Positions 7,610 to 17,900 of a stretch of 64,000 nucleotides of DNA are shown here, one piece after another. The notes under the pieces are model-generated. The model had not been told where the DNA came from and did no database searches. It saw nothing but the letters and a program-made list of their open reading frames with translations. Source of the stretch: an uncultured Clostridia bacterium (GTDB lineage Bacteria > Bacillota > Clostridia > UBA1212 > UBA1255); assembly GCA_904420095.1 (NCBI GenBank), contig CAJFUB010000043.1, positions 1-64,000 of the forward strand. The letters run 5' to 3'. Position numbers and translations under genes: made by a program. Positions within the stretch are counted from its first letter, which is position 1. Every line of letters starts with the position of its first letter.

Positions 7610-7834
7610 ATGGAAGAACTCATTCGGATTCTGCAGTCGATTCATCCCGATGTAGATTACAAAACAAACGACAGACTGATCGAGGACAAAATCCTCGATT
7701 CCTTTGATATCATTACGCTGATCTCCGAAATCAACGAAGAATTCGGCGTTGCGATCCCGGCGGAGGAGATTGTGCCTGAGAACTTTAATTCCGCCGAAAA
7801 GCTATATGACTTGATCCTGCGTCTCGAAGAATAA
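7610..7834 (+). CDS. dltC: DltC-like acyl carrier protein
   Basis: A 74-residue acidic carrier protein with the phosphopantetheine site in KILDSFDIITLI: Ser in DSF takes the prosthetic group (classic DSL/DSx motif). Helical and length features match carrier proteins of the Dlt pathway. It would receive the activated amino acid from the DltA-like enzyme and deliver it to the DltB-like membrane acyltransferase. It starts 3 nt after dltA and ends 5 nt before dltB, so the three are translated from one message. A weak AAGGA ribosome site overlaps the end of dltA. Confidence 0.88.
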   Translation: MEELIRILQSIHPDVDYKTNDRLIEDKILDSFDIITLISEINEEFGVAIPAEEIVPENFNSAEKLYDLILRLEE

Positions 7835-7839
7835 CCGGC

Positions 7840-9393
7840 ATGCTGTTTACCTCGCTTTCCTTCATCTGCTTTTTAGCGCTGCTTTTTCTTGTATACTACT
7901 TCGTGCCGCTGCGCTTTCGCTGGATGCTCCTGCTGCTGTGCAGCGCCGTGTTTTACGCGTTCGCCGGACTCAGCGGGTTTCTGTTCCTTGGGGCTACCGT
8001 TCTTTCGACCTATGCAGCCGGTTATTGGATTGGTAAGGTCCAGGAAAAGCAGGCGGGATGGCTGTCGGCAGACGGCAAAGCGGCGTCCCGCGAGGAGCGG
8101 AAGGCTTATAAGGAAACCTGCAAGAAGCGGATGCGGCTGTTTCTGGTTCCCTGCCTGCTCTTCAACTTCGGCATTCTTGCCGTGCTGAAGTATCTGCTGA
8201 TCGGCTCCGGTCTTACCGGCACGGAGCTCGTTCTTCCGATGGGAATCTCCTTCTATACCTTCCAGACAATGGGCTATCTGATCGACGTGTACCGCGGAAA
8301 AGCCGCGGCGGAAAAGAACATTTTCCGGCTCGCGCTGTTTACGTCGTTCTTCCCTCTGCTCGTTCAGGGGCCCATTTCCGATTATAAGTATTTGACGGAA
8401 ACGCTGTATACGCCCGAGCCGTTCTGCGCAAAAAATCTTCTCTTCGGGATCGAGCGGATCCTATGGGGATATTTCAAAAAGCTTGTCATTGCGGACAGGC
8501 TGCTTGCGGCGGTCCGCGTGCTCATCGGAGATCCTTCCGTGTATACAGGCGCATATGCGCTGTTTGGAATGGCGCTGTATGCGGTTCAGCTGTACGCGGA
8601 TTTTACGGGCGGAATCGATATCACCATCGGGATCGCGCAGGTGCTTGGAATTCGCGTACAGGAGAACTTCAACAGGCCGTATTTTTCCAAAAACATTACG
8701 GAATACTGGCGCCGCTGGCATATTTCGCTCGGCGAATGGTTTAAGGAATATTTATTTTATCCCGTTTCCGTGTCAAAGCCCATGCTGCGCCTTTCAAAAA
8801 ACGCGCGGGCCAGGCTGGGCGATGCCGTTGGAAAACGGATTCCCGTTTATCTCAGTACGATTCTGGTGTGGCTTACTACGGGAATCTGGCACGGACGGGG
8901 CTGGAACTTTGTCGTCTGGGGCCTGGGAAACTGCGTCATCATTTTAATTTCACAGGAGCTTTCGCCGCTGTACCGAAAATTTCACGCACGGTTTCCGTCG
9001 CTGAAAAATACCGCGCCCTATAAATCCTTTGAGATCCTGCGAACGGTATTCCTGCTGAGCAGTCTGCGCATGCTCGACTGCTACCGCGACGTCCCGCTGA
9101 CGTTCCGGATGTTCGGAGGGATTTTTACGGAAGGCAATTATGCGGAGCTGCTTGGCGGCGGCTTTTTAAAGCTCGGCTTATCCGGCTGGGATTATGCTGT
9201 CGTTTTGGCAGGCGGATTGCTTTTGTTTGGCGTCAGCATGCTCCAGCGAACGGGCAGCGTGCGGGAACGGCTGTACCGCCGCTCTTTTCCGCTGCAGGGC
9301 GCGGTCCTCGCACTGCTGCTTATTTCGATTCTCATCTTTGGCGCGTACGGGATCGGCTATGATTCCAGTCAGTTTATATACAATCAATTTTAA
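7840..9393 (+). CDS. dltB: DltB-like MBOAT membrane acyltransferase
   Basis: A 517-residue polytopic membrane protein of the MBOAT family. The family core is plain: YADFTGGIDITIGIAQVLGI, then NFNRPYFSKNITEYWRRWHI and GIWHGRGWNFVVWG, which holds the conserved His of MBOAT enzymes. In the Dlt pathway DltB passes the acyl group from the carrier across the membrane for transfer to teichoic acid. About ten hydrophobic segments are seen. It sits between dltC and dltD; the ribosome site is weak, suggesting coupling to dltC. Related MBOATs acylate other polymers (alginate, for example), but neighbours favour a Dlt role. Confidence 0.88.
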   Translation: MLFTSLSFICFLALLFLVYYFVPLRFRWMLLLLCSAVFYAFAGLSGFLFLGATVLSTYAAGYWIGKVQEKQAGWLSADGKAASREERKAYKETCKKRMRLFLVPCLLFNFGILAVLKYLLIGSGLTGTELVLPMGISFYTFQTMGYLIDVYRGKAAAEKNIFRLALFTSFFPLLVQGPISDYKYLTETLYTPEPFCAKNLLFGIERILWGYFKKLVIADRLLAAVRVLIGDPSVYTGAYALFGMALYAVQLYADFTGGIDITIGIAQVLGIRVQENFNRPYFSKNITEYWRRWHISLGEWFKEYLFYPVSVSKPMLRLSKNARARLGDAVGKRIPVYLSTILVWLTTGIWHGRGWNFVVWGLGNCVIILISQELSPLYRKFHARFPSLKNTAPYKSFEILRTVFLLSSLRMLDCYRDVPLTFRMFGGIFTEGNYAELLGGGFLKLGLSGWDYAVVLAGGLLLFGVSMLQRTGSVRERLYRRSFPLQGAVLALLLISILIFGAYGIGYDSSQFIYNQF

Positions 9394-9404
9394 GGAGGGC
9401 GTGC

Positions 9405-10919
9405 ATGACCAGGAAAACGAAGCTTATTCTTACGATCACAGTTACCGTTCTGGCTACGCTGCTGCTCCTGTGGCTGCTCCAGATGCTGCTGATGCCCAAA
9501 TATATGACGGAAATCCGGGAGGGCGCGCTGATTTCCGAATATTACGACGAGATCAAAAACCACGATATCATATTCGTAGGAGACTGCGAGGTCTACGAAA
9601 ACATTTCACCCGTCACACTATGGGAGCGCTATGGAATTACCAGCTATATCCGCGGCAGCGCGCAGCAGCTGATCTGGCAGTCGTATTATATCCTCCAGGA
9701 CACCTACCGCTATGAGACGCCGAAAATCGTGATTTACAACGTGCAGTCCATGATTTACGCAGAGCCGCAGAACGAAGCGTACAACCGGATGACGCTGGAT
9801 GGCCTGGCTTTTTCCTCTGTTAAAATCGACGCGATCCGCGCCTCCATGACAGAAGAAGAAAATCTGGCCAGCTATCTCTTTCCGCTTCTCAGATATCACT
9901 CCCGCTGGAGCGATCTTTCCGCGGAGGATTTCCGATATTGGTTTCACCGTGATCCCGTGTCTCACAACGGATATCTGATGCAGACGGCAGTTCGTCCCAT
10001 GGAATCGCTGCCCGCCGTCAAACCGCTCGACGATTATACGCTGCCCGCCATTTCATTTGAATATCTGGATAAAATGGCAGAGCTCTGCCGAAGCAAGGGG
10101 ACGGAACTGATCCTGGTAAAATCTCCGAGTCTCTATCCGCACTGGTATGACGAGTGGGACGCGCAGATTACGGAATACGCGCAGAAAAACGGGCTCAGAT
10201 ATTACAACTTTCTGGAAGTATCGGACGAAATCGGCATCGACATGCAGACGGATACGTACGATATGGGGATGCACCTCAACGTATACGGAGCGGAAAAATA
10301 TACGGACTACCTCGGCGGCATTTTACAGGAAGAGTTCGGCAGCCGCGGTCTGTTCGACCATACCGGAGACGAAGCGCTCGCGGCCGTCTGGGAAGAAAAA
10401 AAGGAGCGGTACGAGCAGGAAAAAAGAGAGGGAACGAACGCCGGGCAAACGGAGCCTCCCGGTTCGGCAGACAATACGCCGGATCCAGGCGGCGAATACG
10501 AGGAGCATCCGCACGACGGATATTATTTTGAGGCCGGCGGCGTAGAGATCAGCGTCCTGTGCGACGCGCGGCTCCTGGATCGGATGAAAGAGGCCGGTCT
10601 GGACTATAAATATTATGAAGCGCAGAGCTGCGCCTATCAGGGATTGGATCAGTTTTACACCTTTGACAGCTTCGAAGTGCTTGTCAATACGATAGACGGC
10701 CGGAATGTCATCACCAGCATTTCCATATTGGACGATATGGTGGAAACTCCGGAAGGCTTGCGAATCGGAGACTCCTATGATACCATGGTAAGCGTGCTGG
10801 GAGACGGCTATACGCAGTCCTCGGATCTGTACAGATACGTCCGGGACGGCACGATGCTGACAGTCCTGATAAAAAATAATTCCGTAAGTTCCATTGAATA
10901 TACAATCAGTGAAACATAA
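9405..10919 (+). CDS. dltD: DltD-like SGNH-fold protein with C-terminal extra domain
   Basis: A 504-residue protein with one N-terminal membrane helix (about 7-29) and an extracytoplasmic SGNH-type domain (about 50-315). Block I reads IFVGDCEVYENISP, with Cys61 where SGNH hydrolases and DltD have the Ser nucleophile. Block V, TYDMGMHLNVYG, supplies the Asp286/His290 pair. A charged, Pro/Gly-rich linker (about 330-370) leads to a C-terminal domain of about 130 residues ending in GLRIGDSYDTMVSVLGDG, resembling small SmpA/BamE-like folds. In the pathway DltD helps place the acyl group on the polymer. GGAGGGCGTG precedes ATG 9405. Domain choice is good; chemistry with Cys is untested. Confidence 0.75.
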   Translation: MTRKTKLILTITVTVLATLLLLWLLQMLLMPKYMTEIREGALISEYYDEIKNHDIIFVGDCEVYENISPVTLWERYGITSYIRGSAQQLIWQSYYILQDTYRYETPKIVIYNVQSMIYAEPQNEAYNRMTLDGLAFSSVKIDAIRASMTEEENLASYLFPLLRYHSRWSDLSAEDFRYWFHRDPVSHNGYLMQTAVRPMESLPAVKPLDDYTLPAISFEYLDKMAELCRSKGTELILVKSPSLYPHWYDEWDAQITEYAQKNGLRYYNFLEVSDEIGIDMQTDTYDMGMHLNVYGAEKYTDYLGGILQEEFGSRGLFDHTGDEALAAVWEEKKERYEQEKREGTNAGQTEPPGSADNTPDPGGEYEEHPHDGYYFEAGGVEISVLCDARLLDRMKEAGLDYKYYEAQSCAYQGLDQFYTFDSFEVLVNTIDGRNVITSISILDDMVETPEGLRIGDSYDTMVSVLGDGYTQSSDLYRYVRDGTMLTVLIKNNSVSSIEYTISET

Positions 10920-10943
10920 AATTCCAAGACGGTGGGGTTACGA

Positions 10944-12818
10944 ATGACAAGAAAGACGAATCGATATCATCAGAAAAAGAGAAATGAACGAATTGCTTTA
11001 ATAATACTGCTGCTGATCATTGCGGTGCTCGTGTCGCTTCTGGTATACCAGCATTTTAACGATAAAAAGGACGACGCCTTGGGCGGCGCCTCCTCTGCGC
11101 CTTCCGGAAGCGCGGAGGGAACGGCCTCTCCCGCTCCAACCGAGGATCCGGTATGGTTTGAAAACAGCGCGCCCGCGGACAATACCATCAGCTATACGCC
11201 GCCGGAGGGCGTGGAATATCCGTATTATATCAAGGTGAACCGGGCGCTGTGCACCGTTACCGTTTACGGAATCGATGAGAATGGCGAATATACCATACCG
11301 GTCAAGGCCTTCGCCTGTTCCGTCGGAAAAGAGGGCGACGAAACGATTCTCGGAGAATACAGCATCCACGAGCCGTTTGGCACCACGTGGTGCTATATGG
11401 TAGACGGAACATGGTCTCAGTACGCTTACCGGATCGAAAGAGGCTATATGTTCCATGTAGTGCCTTATTTCGAGCAGAGCAAGGACTCCCTAGAAACGCT
11501 GGAATACAACAAGCTGGGCTCTCCGGCCTCCCTGGGCTGCGTCCGTCTGACGACCGCAGATGCGAAATGGATTTATGATAACTGCAAGGCCGGCACCAAG
11601 ACGCTGATTTACGACGATACGGAAACGCCCGGGCCGCTGGGAAAACCGGAAACCATTAAAATCCCGCCCGAGCACGAGTGGGCCGGCTGGGATCCTACCG
11701 ATCCCGATGAAAACAACCCCTGGCATCAGGCATCGCCGCGGATCGACGCCGCCGATCTCAGTGTATCCGTCGGAACAGAAACCGACATTTTACAGAACGT
11801 AAAGGCTTACGACACCTGCGGGAACGACATTACGAGCAAGCTGTACTGGTACGGAAAATATACCTTAGATGTCCCGGGACAGTATGAAATAACGCTGGGC
11901 GTGACCGATGCGATCGGGAAAAACACGGAGAAAACAATCACAATTACGGTGACAGACGCACAGGGAAATCAGGCGCCTCCTTCCCAGGCGCCTGCGGCCG
12001 CTCCCGCGTCCGTCACCGTAGACGGAAATTCCCTTACAAGCGAATATGCGCTCCTCGTCTGTATCAATGACGGAAGCGTACTGCTTGACAAGAATGCCGG
12101 GCAGCGCGCTTATCCGGCGTCCATCACGAAAATCATGACGGTTCTTCTTGCTGCAGAGCGGCTTACGGATCTGGAGGAACGTCTCGTGATCACGCAGGAG
12201 ACCGTTGACGCCCTTGCCGCCAGAGACGCATCGATGGCAGACTTCCCCGTCGGGGAGGGGATTCGCGTGATCGATCTGCTCTACGGCGCGTTTATGCCCT
12301 CCGGAGCCGATGCAAGCGTGACGCTTGCCATCAGGATCGCAGGAAGCGAGCAGGCCTTTGCGGAGCTCATGAATCAAAAGGCCGCGGAAATCGGCATGAA
12401 AAATACAAATTTCGTAAACGCAACGGGCCTTCATGAGGAAAATCAGTATACCACCTGTCAGGACGTGGCGCTTCTAATGCAGTATGCCTTTCAGAATCCT
12501 CTGGTTAAAAAAATTTTTACCACCGTCACGTATACGACCGAGGCCCTGTCGGGGCATCCGCAGGGAATGACGTTTACGAGCACGATGTTCAACGTGCTGC
12601 CCAGCGCGGAATTATCAAACGGGATCCGGATCTCAGGGGGAAAAACGGGCTTTACTAACGCCGCCGGCCTGTGTCTGGCCAGTCTTGCCGAATCGTCTCT
12701 GACATCGAATCAATATATTCTCATTACAATGAAAGCTCCCGGAAGCTATTGGGACGAGCCGTATCCGAACCACATAAAGGACGCTCTGTCCGTCTATGAA
12801 TCCATTAAAGAGGGCTGA
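10944..12818 (+). CDS. Fusion of L,D-transpeptidase and D-Ala-D-Ala carboxypeptidase
   Basis: A 624-residue membrane-anchored wall enzyme (helix about 16-35). Domain 1 (about 92-225) is a YkuD L,D-transpeptidase with His171 in YMFHVVPY and the catalytic motif SLGCVR (Cys199). An Ig-like domain (about 265-340) and a Pro/Ala linker follow. Domain 3 (about 360-620) is a peptidase S11 carboxypeptidase: SxxK in PASITKIMT (Ser393, Lys396), KTG in SGGKTGFTN, while the usual SxN motif reads SGA (453-455). The two activities would trim pentapeptides to tetrapeptides and cross-link through them. It follows dltD by 24 nt. ATG 10944 has GGTGGGG at 6 nt. The 3' end overlaps the convergent gene by 14 nt. 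Confidence 0.85.
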   Translation: MTRKTNRYHQKKRNERIALIILLLIIAVLVSLLVYQHFNDKKDDALGGASSAPSGSAEGTASPAPTEDPVWFENSAPADNTISYTPPEGVEYPYYIKVNRALCTVTVYGIDENGEYTIPVKAFACSVGKEGDETILGEYSIHEPFGTTWCYMVDGTWSQYAYRIERGYMFHVVPYFEQSKDSLETLEYNKLGSPASLGCVRLTTADAKWIYDNCKAGTKTLIYDDTETPGPLGKPETIKIPPEHEWAGWDPTDPDENNPWHQASPRIDAADLSVSVGTETDILQNVKAYDTCGNDITSKLYWYGKYTLDVPGQYEITLGVTDAIGKNTEKTITITVTDAQGNQAPPSQAPAAAPASVTVDGNSLTSEYALLVCINDGSVLLDKNAGQRAYPASITKIMTVLLAAERLTDLEERLVITQETVDALAARDASMADFPVGEGIRVIDLLYGAFMPSGADASVTLAIRIAGSEQAFAELMNQKAAEIGMKNTNFVNATGLHEENQYTTCQDVALLMQYAFQNPLVKKIFTTVTYTTEALSGHPQGMTFTSTMFNVLPSAELSNGIRISGGKTGFTNAAGLCLASLAESSLTSNQYILITMKAPGSYWDEPYPNHIKDALSVYESIKEG

Positions 12819-14961
12819 GCGGAATCAGTACCTCATGACGCTTTCCGTCGTTTTCCAGCCGGATGACACGCGGCTCCTGCGCAAAGGTGTCTTCCGTTTC
12901 CTTTTGTCTTCGCAGCGTAATCACATAGAGCGTTTCTTTATAGAGAAATTCAATCGTATATTCATTCCATTCCTGCGGCACGGACGGATTCAGCAGCAGT
13001 TCGGCCGAGCCATCCTTTCCGTAGTTTCTGACGGAAAACCCAAGAAATTCTTCCAGAATCACAAGATACAGCCAAGCGGCAGAGCCGGTATACCAGCTCC
13101 AGCCCCCGCGTCCGAGATTGCTTCCGCTGTAGACGTCGGCGGCAACGGCGTACGGCTCTGTTTTATACCGCGCCGCTTCCAGCCGCGTACGCGAATGATT
13201 CACGGGATTCAGCATTTCCAGCAGCCGCCTTCCCTTCTGCGCAAATTCGGGATCTTTTCTGCCGATCTGAAAAAAAGCCTTTGCCAGCCAGATTGCGGCA
13301 TGCGTATACTGCGCGCCGTTTTCCCGGATTCCCGGAGGATAAGAGGCGATATAGCCGACGTCGGCAATGGAATCTTCCGTAAAGGGCGGCGTCAGCAGCT
13401 TGATGACGCCGTTCTCGGCATCAACAAGAAAGCGTTCCGCGGACAGCAGAGCGGTTTTACTTCGCTCCGGATTGCCGTATCCGCTGAGCACGGACCACGA
13501 CTGCGCGATGGAATCGATCATGCATTCCGAGGAGGACGAGCTGCCAAGGATTTTCCCGTCGTCACAAAATGCGCGGACATACCAGTTTCCGTCCCAGGCA
13601 TTGTTTTCAATAGCATCTGCAATTTGATCGGCCTCCGATAAAAGAGCGCGCCGATCCGCATCACACTCCGGAACGAGCAGGGAAAGCTTGCAGACGGCGC
13701 GAAGGCAGCAGCACAGAAACCAGCCCAGCCATACGCTTTCGCCCTTTCCCTTGATCCCTACGCGATTCATGCCGTCGTTCCAGTCTCCCCCTTTCATAAG
13801 CGGAATTCCGTGCTCTCCCAAGGACAGGGCGTGCCTGCACGCAAGAAGGCAGTGGGCGAGCAGCGTGTCCGTGCGCTCGGTTGTTTCCGGAGCTTCATAG
13901 CGGTCGATTTCATTTGCTTCCAGCGGCTTGCTGTGCAGAAACGCTACCTGCTCGGTAAGAATACCGCTGTCCCCCGTCGCTTCCGTATACCGGTATGTGA
14001 CGTAAACGAGCCATAACAAATCGTCGCTGTATCTGCTGCGGATACCGGCATTGCCCGGCGGATGCCACCAGTGCTGGACGTCACCCTCTTCGTATTGGCG
14101 CGAGGCATGCAGCAGGATTCTGCTGCGCACCTCTTCCGGCTCCGTATACAGAAGGGCAAGACTGTCCTGCAGCTGATCCCGAAAGCCATACGCTCCTCCG
14201 CACTGGTAAAACGCCGTCCGGCCGTTGATTCTGCAGCTGATGGTCTGATACTGCAGCCTTCCGTTCATCATAACGTTGATGCTGTCGTCCGGCGTTTTTA
14301 CCCGGATTCTTCCCAGCCTTCGGCTCCATTCCGTTTTGATTCGTTCCAGCTCAGAAAGGCAGGCGTGGTAATCCGTTACGCCCTCAAAGGCCGCCTCCGT
14401 TTTTGCCAGCAGAAAGACAAACCCGCATGTATCGCCTTTTTTTATTTTATAAACGCGTCCTTCCTCTGCGGAAGAAAACGTACGATGCTCGTAAACGGAA
14501 TCGACCGTATACGCAGCCGATACCTCCCGGTCCTGCTCCTGTGCCGTCAGGGAAAGTACGGATACCTTAACAGGCTTTCCATACGGTACAAACACCGTAA
14601 GCTCCCATCGCAGACCGGAGCGCGTCCCTGTGAAAACAGAATATCCGAAGCCGTGGCGCGCCGTACAGCCGTCGAACGGCGAGAAGCCGGCCGCCTCGCC
14701 ACGGAGCAGAATTTCATACCGCTCATCCGACGGATCGGACGCCGGATCACAATACCACTGTGTGAGTGGATTTTCTCTGCTGTTCTCCTGCCACACATAC
14801 CCGCCGCCCTTCTCCGAGATCAAAAAGCCAAACGGCTCGCCGGCCAGCGACGCGACGCAGTTAATCCACGGAAGCGGCGTATTTTCACAGATTACATACT
14901 CGCCGCGTTCGGCGTCGAATCCCCCATATCCGTTATAAAATTTTAAAGATTCGATATCCAT
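12805..14961 (-). CDS. Cyclic beta-1,2-glucan synthase, C-terminal (GH94) part
   Basis: A 718-residue protein that matches the C-terminal GH94 phosphorylase-like part of NdvB-type cyclic glucan synthases. It begins at the typical LKFYNGYGGFD block, continues with VWQENSRENPLTQWYCDP and RHGFGYSVF, and contains the GH94 core GGDWNDGMNRVG with the catalytic acid region. In full-length enzymes this part trims or releases glucan by phosphorolysis. Start ATG 14961 has GGAGG at 8 nt; the open frame upstream overlaps the previous gene and is not used. It lies 17 nt after the stop of the N-terminal part, so the enzyme is made as two chains. Confidence 0.82.
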   Translation of the reverse strand: MDIESLKFYNGYGGFDAERGEYVICENTPLPWINCVASLAGEPFGFLISEKGGGYVWQENSRENPLTQWYCDPASDPSDERYEILLRGEAAGFSPFDGCTARHGFGYSVFTGTRSGLRWELTVFVPYGKPVKVSVLSLTAQEQDREVSAAYTVDSVYEHRTFSSAEEGRVYKIKKGDTCGFVFLLAKTEAAFEGVTDYHACLSELERIKTEWSRRLGRIRVKTPDDSINVMMNGRLQYQTISCRINGRTAFYQCGGAYGFRDQLQDSLALLYTEPEEVRSRILLHASRQYEEGDVQHWWHPPGNAGIRSRYSDDLLWLVYVTYRYTEATGDSGILTEQVAFLHSKPLEANEIDRYEAPETTERTDTLLAHCLLACRHALSLGEHGIPLMKGGDWNDGMNRVGIKGKGESVWLGWFLCCCLRAVCKLSLLVPECDADRRALLSEADQIADAIENNAWDGNWYVRAFCDDGKILGSSSSSECMIDSIAQSWSVLSGYGNPERSKTALLSAERFLVDAENGVIKLLTPPFTEDSIADVGYIASYPPGIRENGAQYTHAAIWLAKAFFQIGRKDPEFAQKGRRLLEMLNPVNHSRTRLEAARYKTEPYAVAADVYSGSNLGRGGWSWYTGSAAWLYLVILEEFLGFSVRNYGKDGSAELLLNPSVPQEWNEYTIEFLYKETLYVITLRRQKETEDTFAQEPRVIRLENDGKRHEVLIPLSPL

Positions 14962-14978
14962 AGGAACTTCCTCCGGTT

Positions 14979-17900
14979 TCAAAGCCAGAATACAATATTC
15001 GACGCTTCTATTAAAGGCTTGGCGCTTTCGCCATCCTTCGGCACGACTACGTAAATATCTCCCCGGACCGGGAAGCAGCCCCACATGGCTTTCAGGGAGA
15101 GGCTGTCCGCAAGCTCATGAATCGGACTGATATAGTCCGCATTATCAAAAACGGCAAGCGCCAGGTCGATTTTGATCCCGCGGAAGCTGTAGAAGCACCA
15201 TAGCCTGACAAGCTTTTCCAAATGCGAAGCATTTTCGATATGGCGGATCATCACCGTTACGATCGGATGATCCCCGGAAATGCCGAAGCTCCAGAGCTTC
15301 CTCTGCAGCTGCTGAGAATAATGCTTTTTCCCGTATAGCAGCTTAGACGAAAAGCTGCGGAAATACTGCAGGTCTCCTTCGCGGAGTGAAATATGCTCGC
15401 GCTCGATCAGGCTCCGCGTCCGCGCCAGCTCAAATACCCGTTCTGTGTTTTTCAGACGTTCGAGCTTCTCCGTCAGAGCTCCGCCGTTTTCTTCCGCGCC
15501 CAATATATAGCAGATTTCCACTGTGGAGCCGGCCTCTACGCGAATTTTCGTATTTACTGCAAAACAGGGATTCAGTACGATTCCTGAATTTTCCGCCAGA
15601 AGCACGTCACTGTGCGAGCCCTGGCTCCGGAAAACGGCCGGCTCCGCAAGCCCGCAGTTTCTGCCCTGAAAGGTCAAGACGTCCGTGTCATACATTTCAG
15701 ATTCCACTGCTTCCTTATATTTATCTGACACGCTCATGGCGCAGTAAGCCATGAGCTGCGGCTCGGAGGGCTGGTGCCTGCGCCGCTTGGCGGACAGGAA
15801 TACCGTACGGTTCTCCCGGTCCGTCTGCGCTTCCGTCGTAACAAACATGCCAGTATAAGACGGATGATCCGCATAAGCACGCGGTTTTGCCAGCATCAGC
15901 TCGCAGTACAGCGTAAGATTTACGCTGCGGGCCTCCTTTTCCTTGTTGGTTATGCGAACCAGGCGGAGCTCGGCGTTTTCATCCGATGCGACGCAGATGC
16001 TCTGCTGGACGTCCGCCTCATCCGTAAAATACGTATATTCCGCTTTACCAGAAGAAAGCTCGCATTTTACCGGGACAAGCAGCCTGCCGTTGAGATAGAA
16101 AACAATGCCGTCTGGCGCTTTGTTTTCACGCCGCACGGTAATTCCGATCTCTCCAAGGGTTGAATAGCCTCCGCCCAGCCCGTTTAAAACGACGCTGTAT
16201 TTGCCGTTCGAAAGGACCTCCGCATCGCGGCCGGAAATGCAGACGGGCGGATCCTCCTCTTTTTCAGGCGCGCGGTTCGGGAGCCTTACGGTTTTCAGCG
16301 CTCTTCGCTCCGATGCGGCCGGCTTCCGCGGCGTGCGCCGGCGGCGCGGCATTTTCCCTGTCAGCATTACGTTTACTGCCGCCATCATCGGCATTTTTCC
16401 AAAGGCTTCCGTAAGCATGCCGTCAAACAGCAAATTTGCGGCCGCACAGAGCGACATTCCCAAATGATGCGCCATGAAGCTTTCTACCACGCCTCTTCTG
16501 CCTGGCGTATAATCGATCGCTTCGTAAAATCCGTACTTTCCCGCTGCGCCCGCCTTTGTCAGCTCCTCCATATTCAAAAGCACGGCGTCGGGGATATGCC
16601 CGCATGCCATGAGGGAGGCGTACGGAGCAACCACGGTGTCATTTTCCCGCATCCGTTTCACGGCAAGAGCTTTGAGCCCAAACGCTTTATATTTGTAGTT
16701 CATGTTAACATCCAATACGTTGTAGCCCGATTCGGAAACGCCCCAGGGCTTGCCCTGTGCCTGCGAAATTTCCGTCTTGAGCATGTTCCGGACCGAACCG
16801 CGCAGAAGAGATCCGTGCGGGGAGGCCAGAAACAGCTCCGGTAAAATATATTCAAATACGGTTCCGGACCAGGAAAGCAGCAGCGTATTGTCGTCATTCC
16901 ACCGCCTTGCAAGCGCGGTAAAATGCTCCGCGCCGATATCGCCTTTTCCCATAGCTACATAAGAAGTCAAACGAGCCTCTGACATGAGCATATCGTAATA
17001 GGACGGGGAAAATTCCCCCGTTGTATGATTATATCCGATGTGAAGGTGCCTGCACTGCTTTCCGTATAAAACTTTAAAATCCATGCGGAGCGCCGCGCGC
17101 GTCAGGCGATCTGCCAATTCGCGCGCCTTGCTTTCAAAGCCGCAATTTTCTTCGGCGCCGTTCAGGCTCTCCCACAGCCGCTGCGTCATTTTAAGCAGCT
17201 TGCAGCGGAAGGAATGCGCGTCGGCCTTTTCCTCCGGGATGATATGGAGATTCTCCTGATAGTACCTTACGATGCGGAGAAGCTCGCCCTCGTTCTCGTC
17301 TTTTGCCAGATAATCTTCCAGAAGCGCCGCTTCCACGCGGTGCTCCGGCAGCGCGATTTCATTCAGGCAGTAAATTGTGTCAAGAAGGCCCTCCGCTGCT
17401 CTGCGCCGCGGATTTTCCTCGCGTGCGTTTTCCGTCCTGCTTCTAAGCAGCGAGGCGGCGGTAAGCAGGGCCGCCGCAAGGTTTCCGCTGTCTACGCTTG
17501 ATACGTATCTGGGCTCGAGCGGCTGCAGCGTAATCGTATCGTACCAATTATAAATATGGCCGTTCCACCGCTCCATTCTGTCTATCGTATCGAGAATGGC
17601 GGAAAGCCGCTCCGTCATTTCTCCGGAGGAAAGATAGCCAAGGCGTTCCGCAATCAGCACGCTGACAATCAAAAAGCCGATGTTTGTGGGGGAAGTGCGA
17701 TGGGCAACACAGTACACGGGCGAGAACTGCACATTATCAGGCGGAAGATAATTTTCATTTTCCACGGCATAATCATCATAAAAGGCCCATATTTTCCGTG
17801 CAAGAATCCGGAAGCTCTTGCGTGCCGGACCGGATACGGAAACTGTTTCAGGCCCTTTCGCGCGGACCGACAGAAAATACGCCGCATAGGGCGCCGCAAT

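Noticed and set aside
12796-13641. 281-codon open frame on the plus strand opposite the GH94 gene
   Set aside because: Shadow of a well-supported gene; no start signal and no recognisable protein pattern. The same holds for long open frames at 19755-20567, 39165-40241 and 59839-61032.
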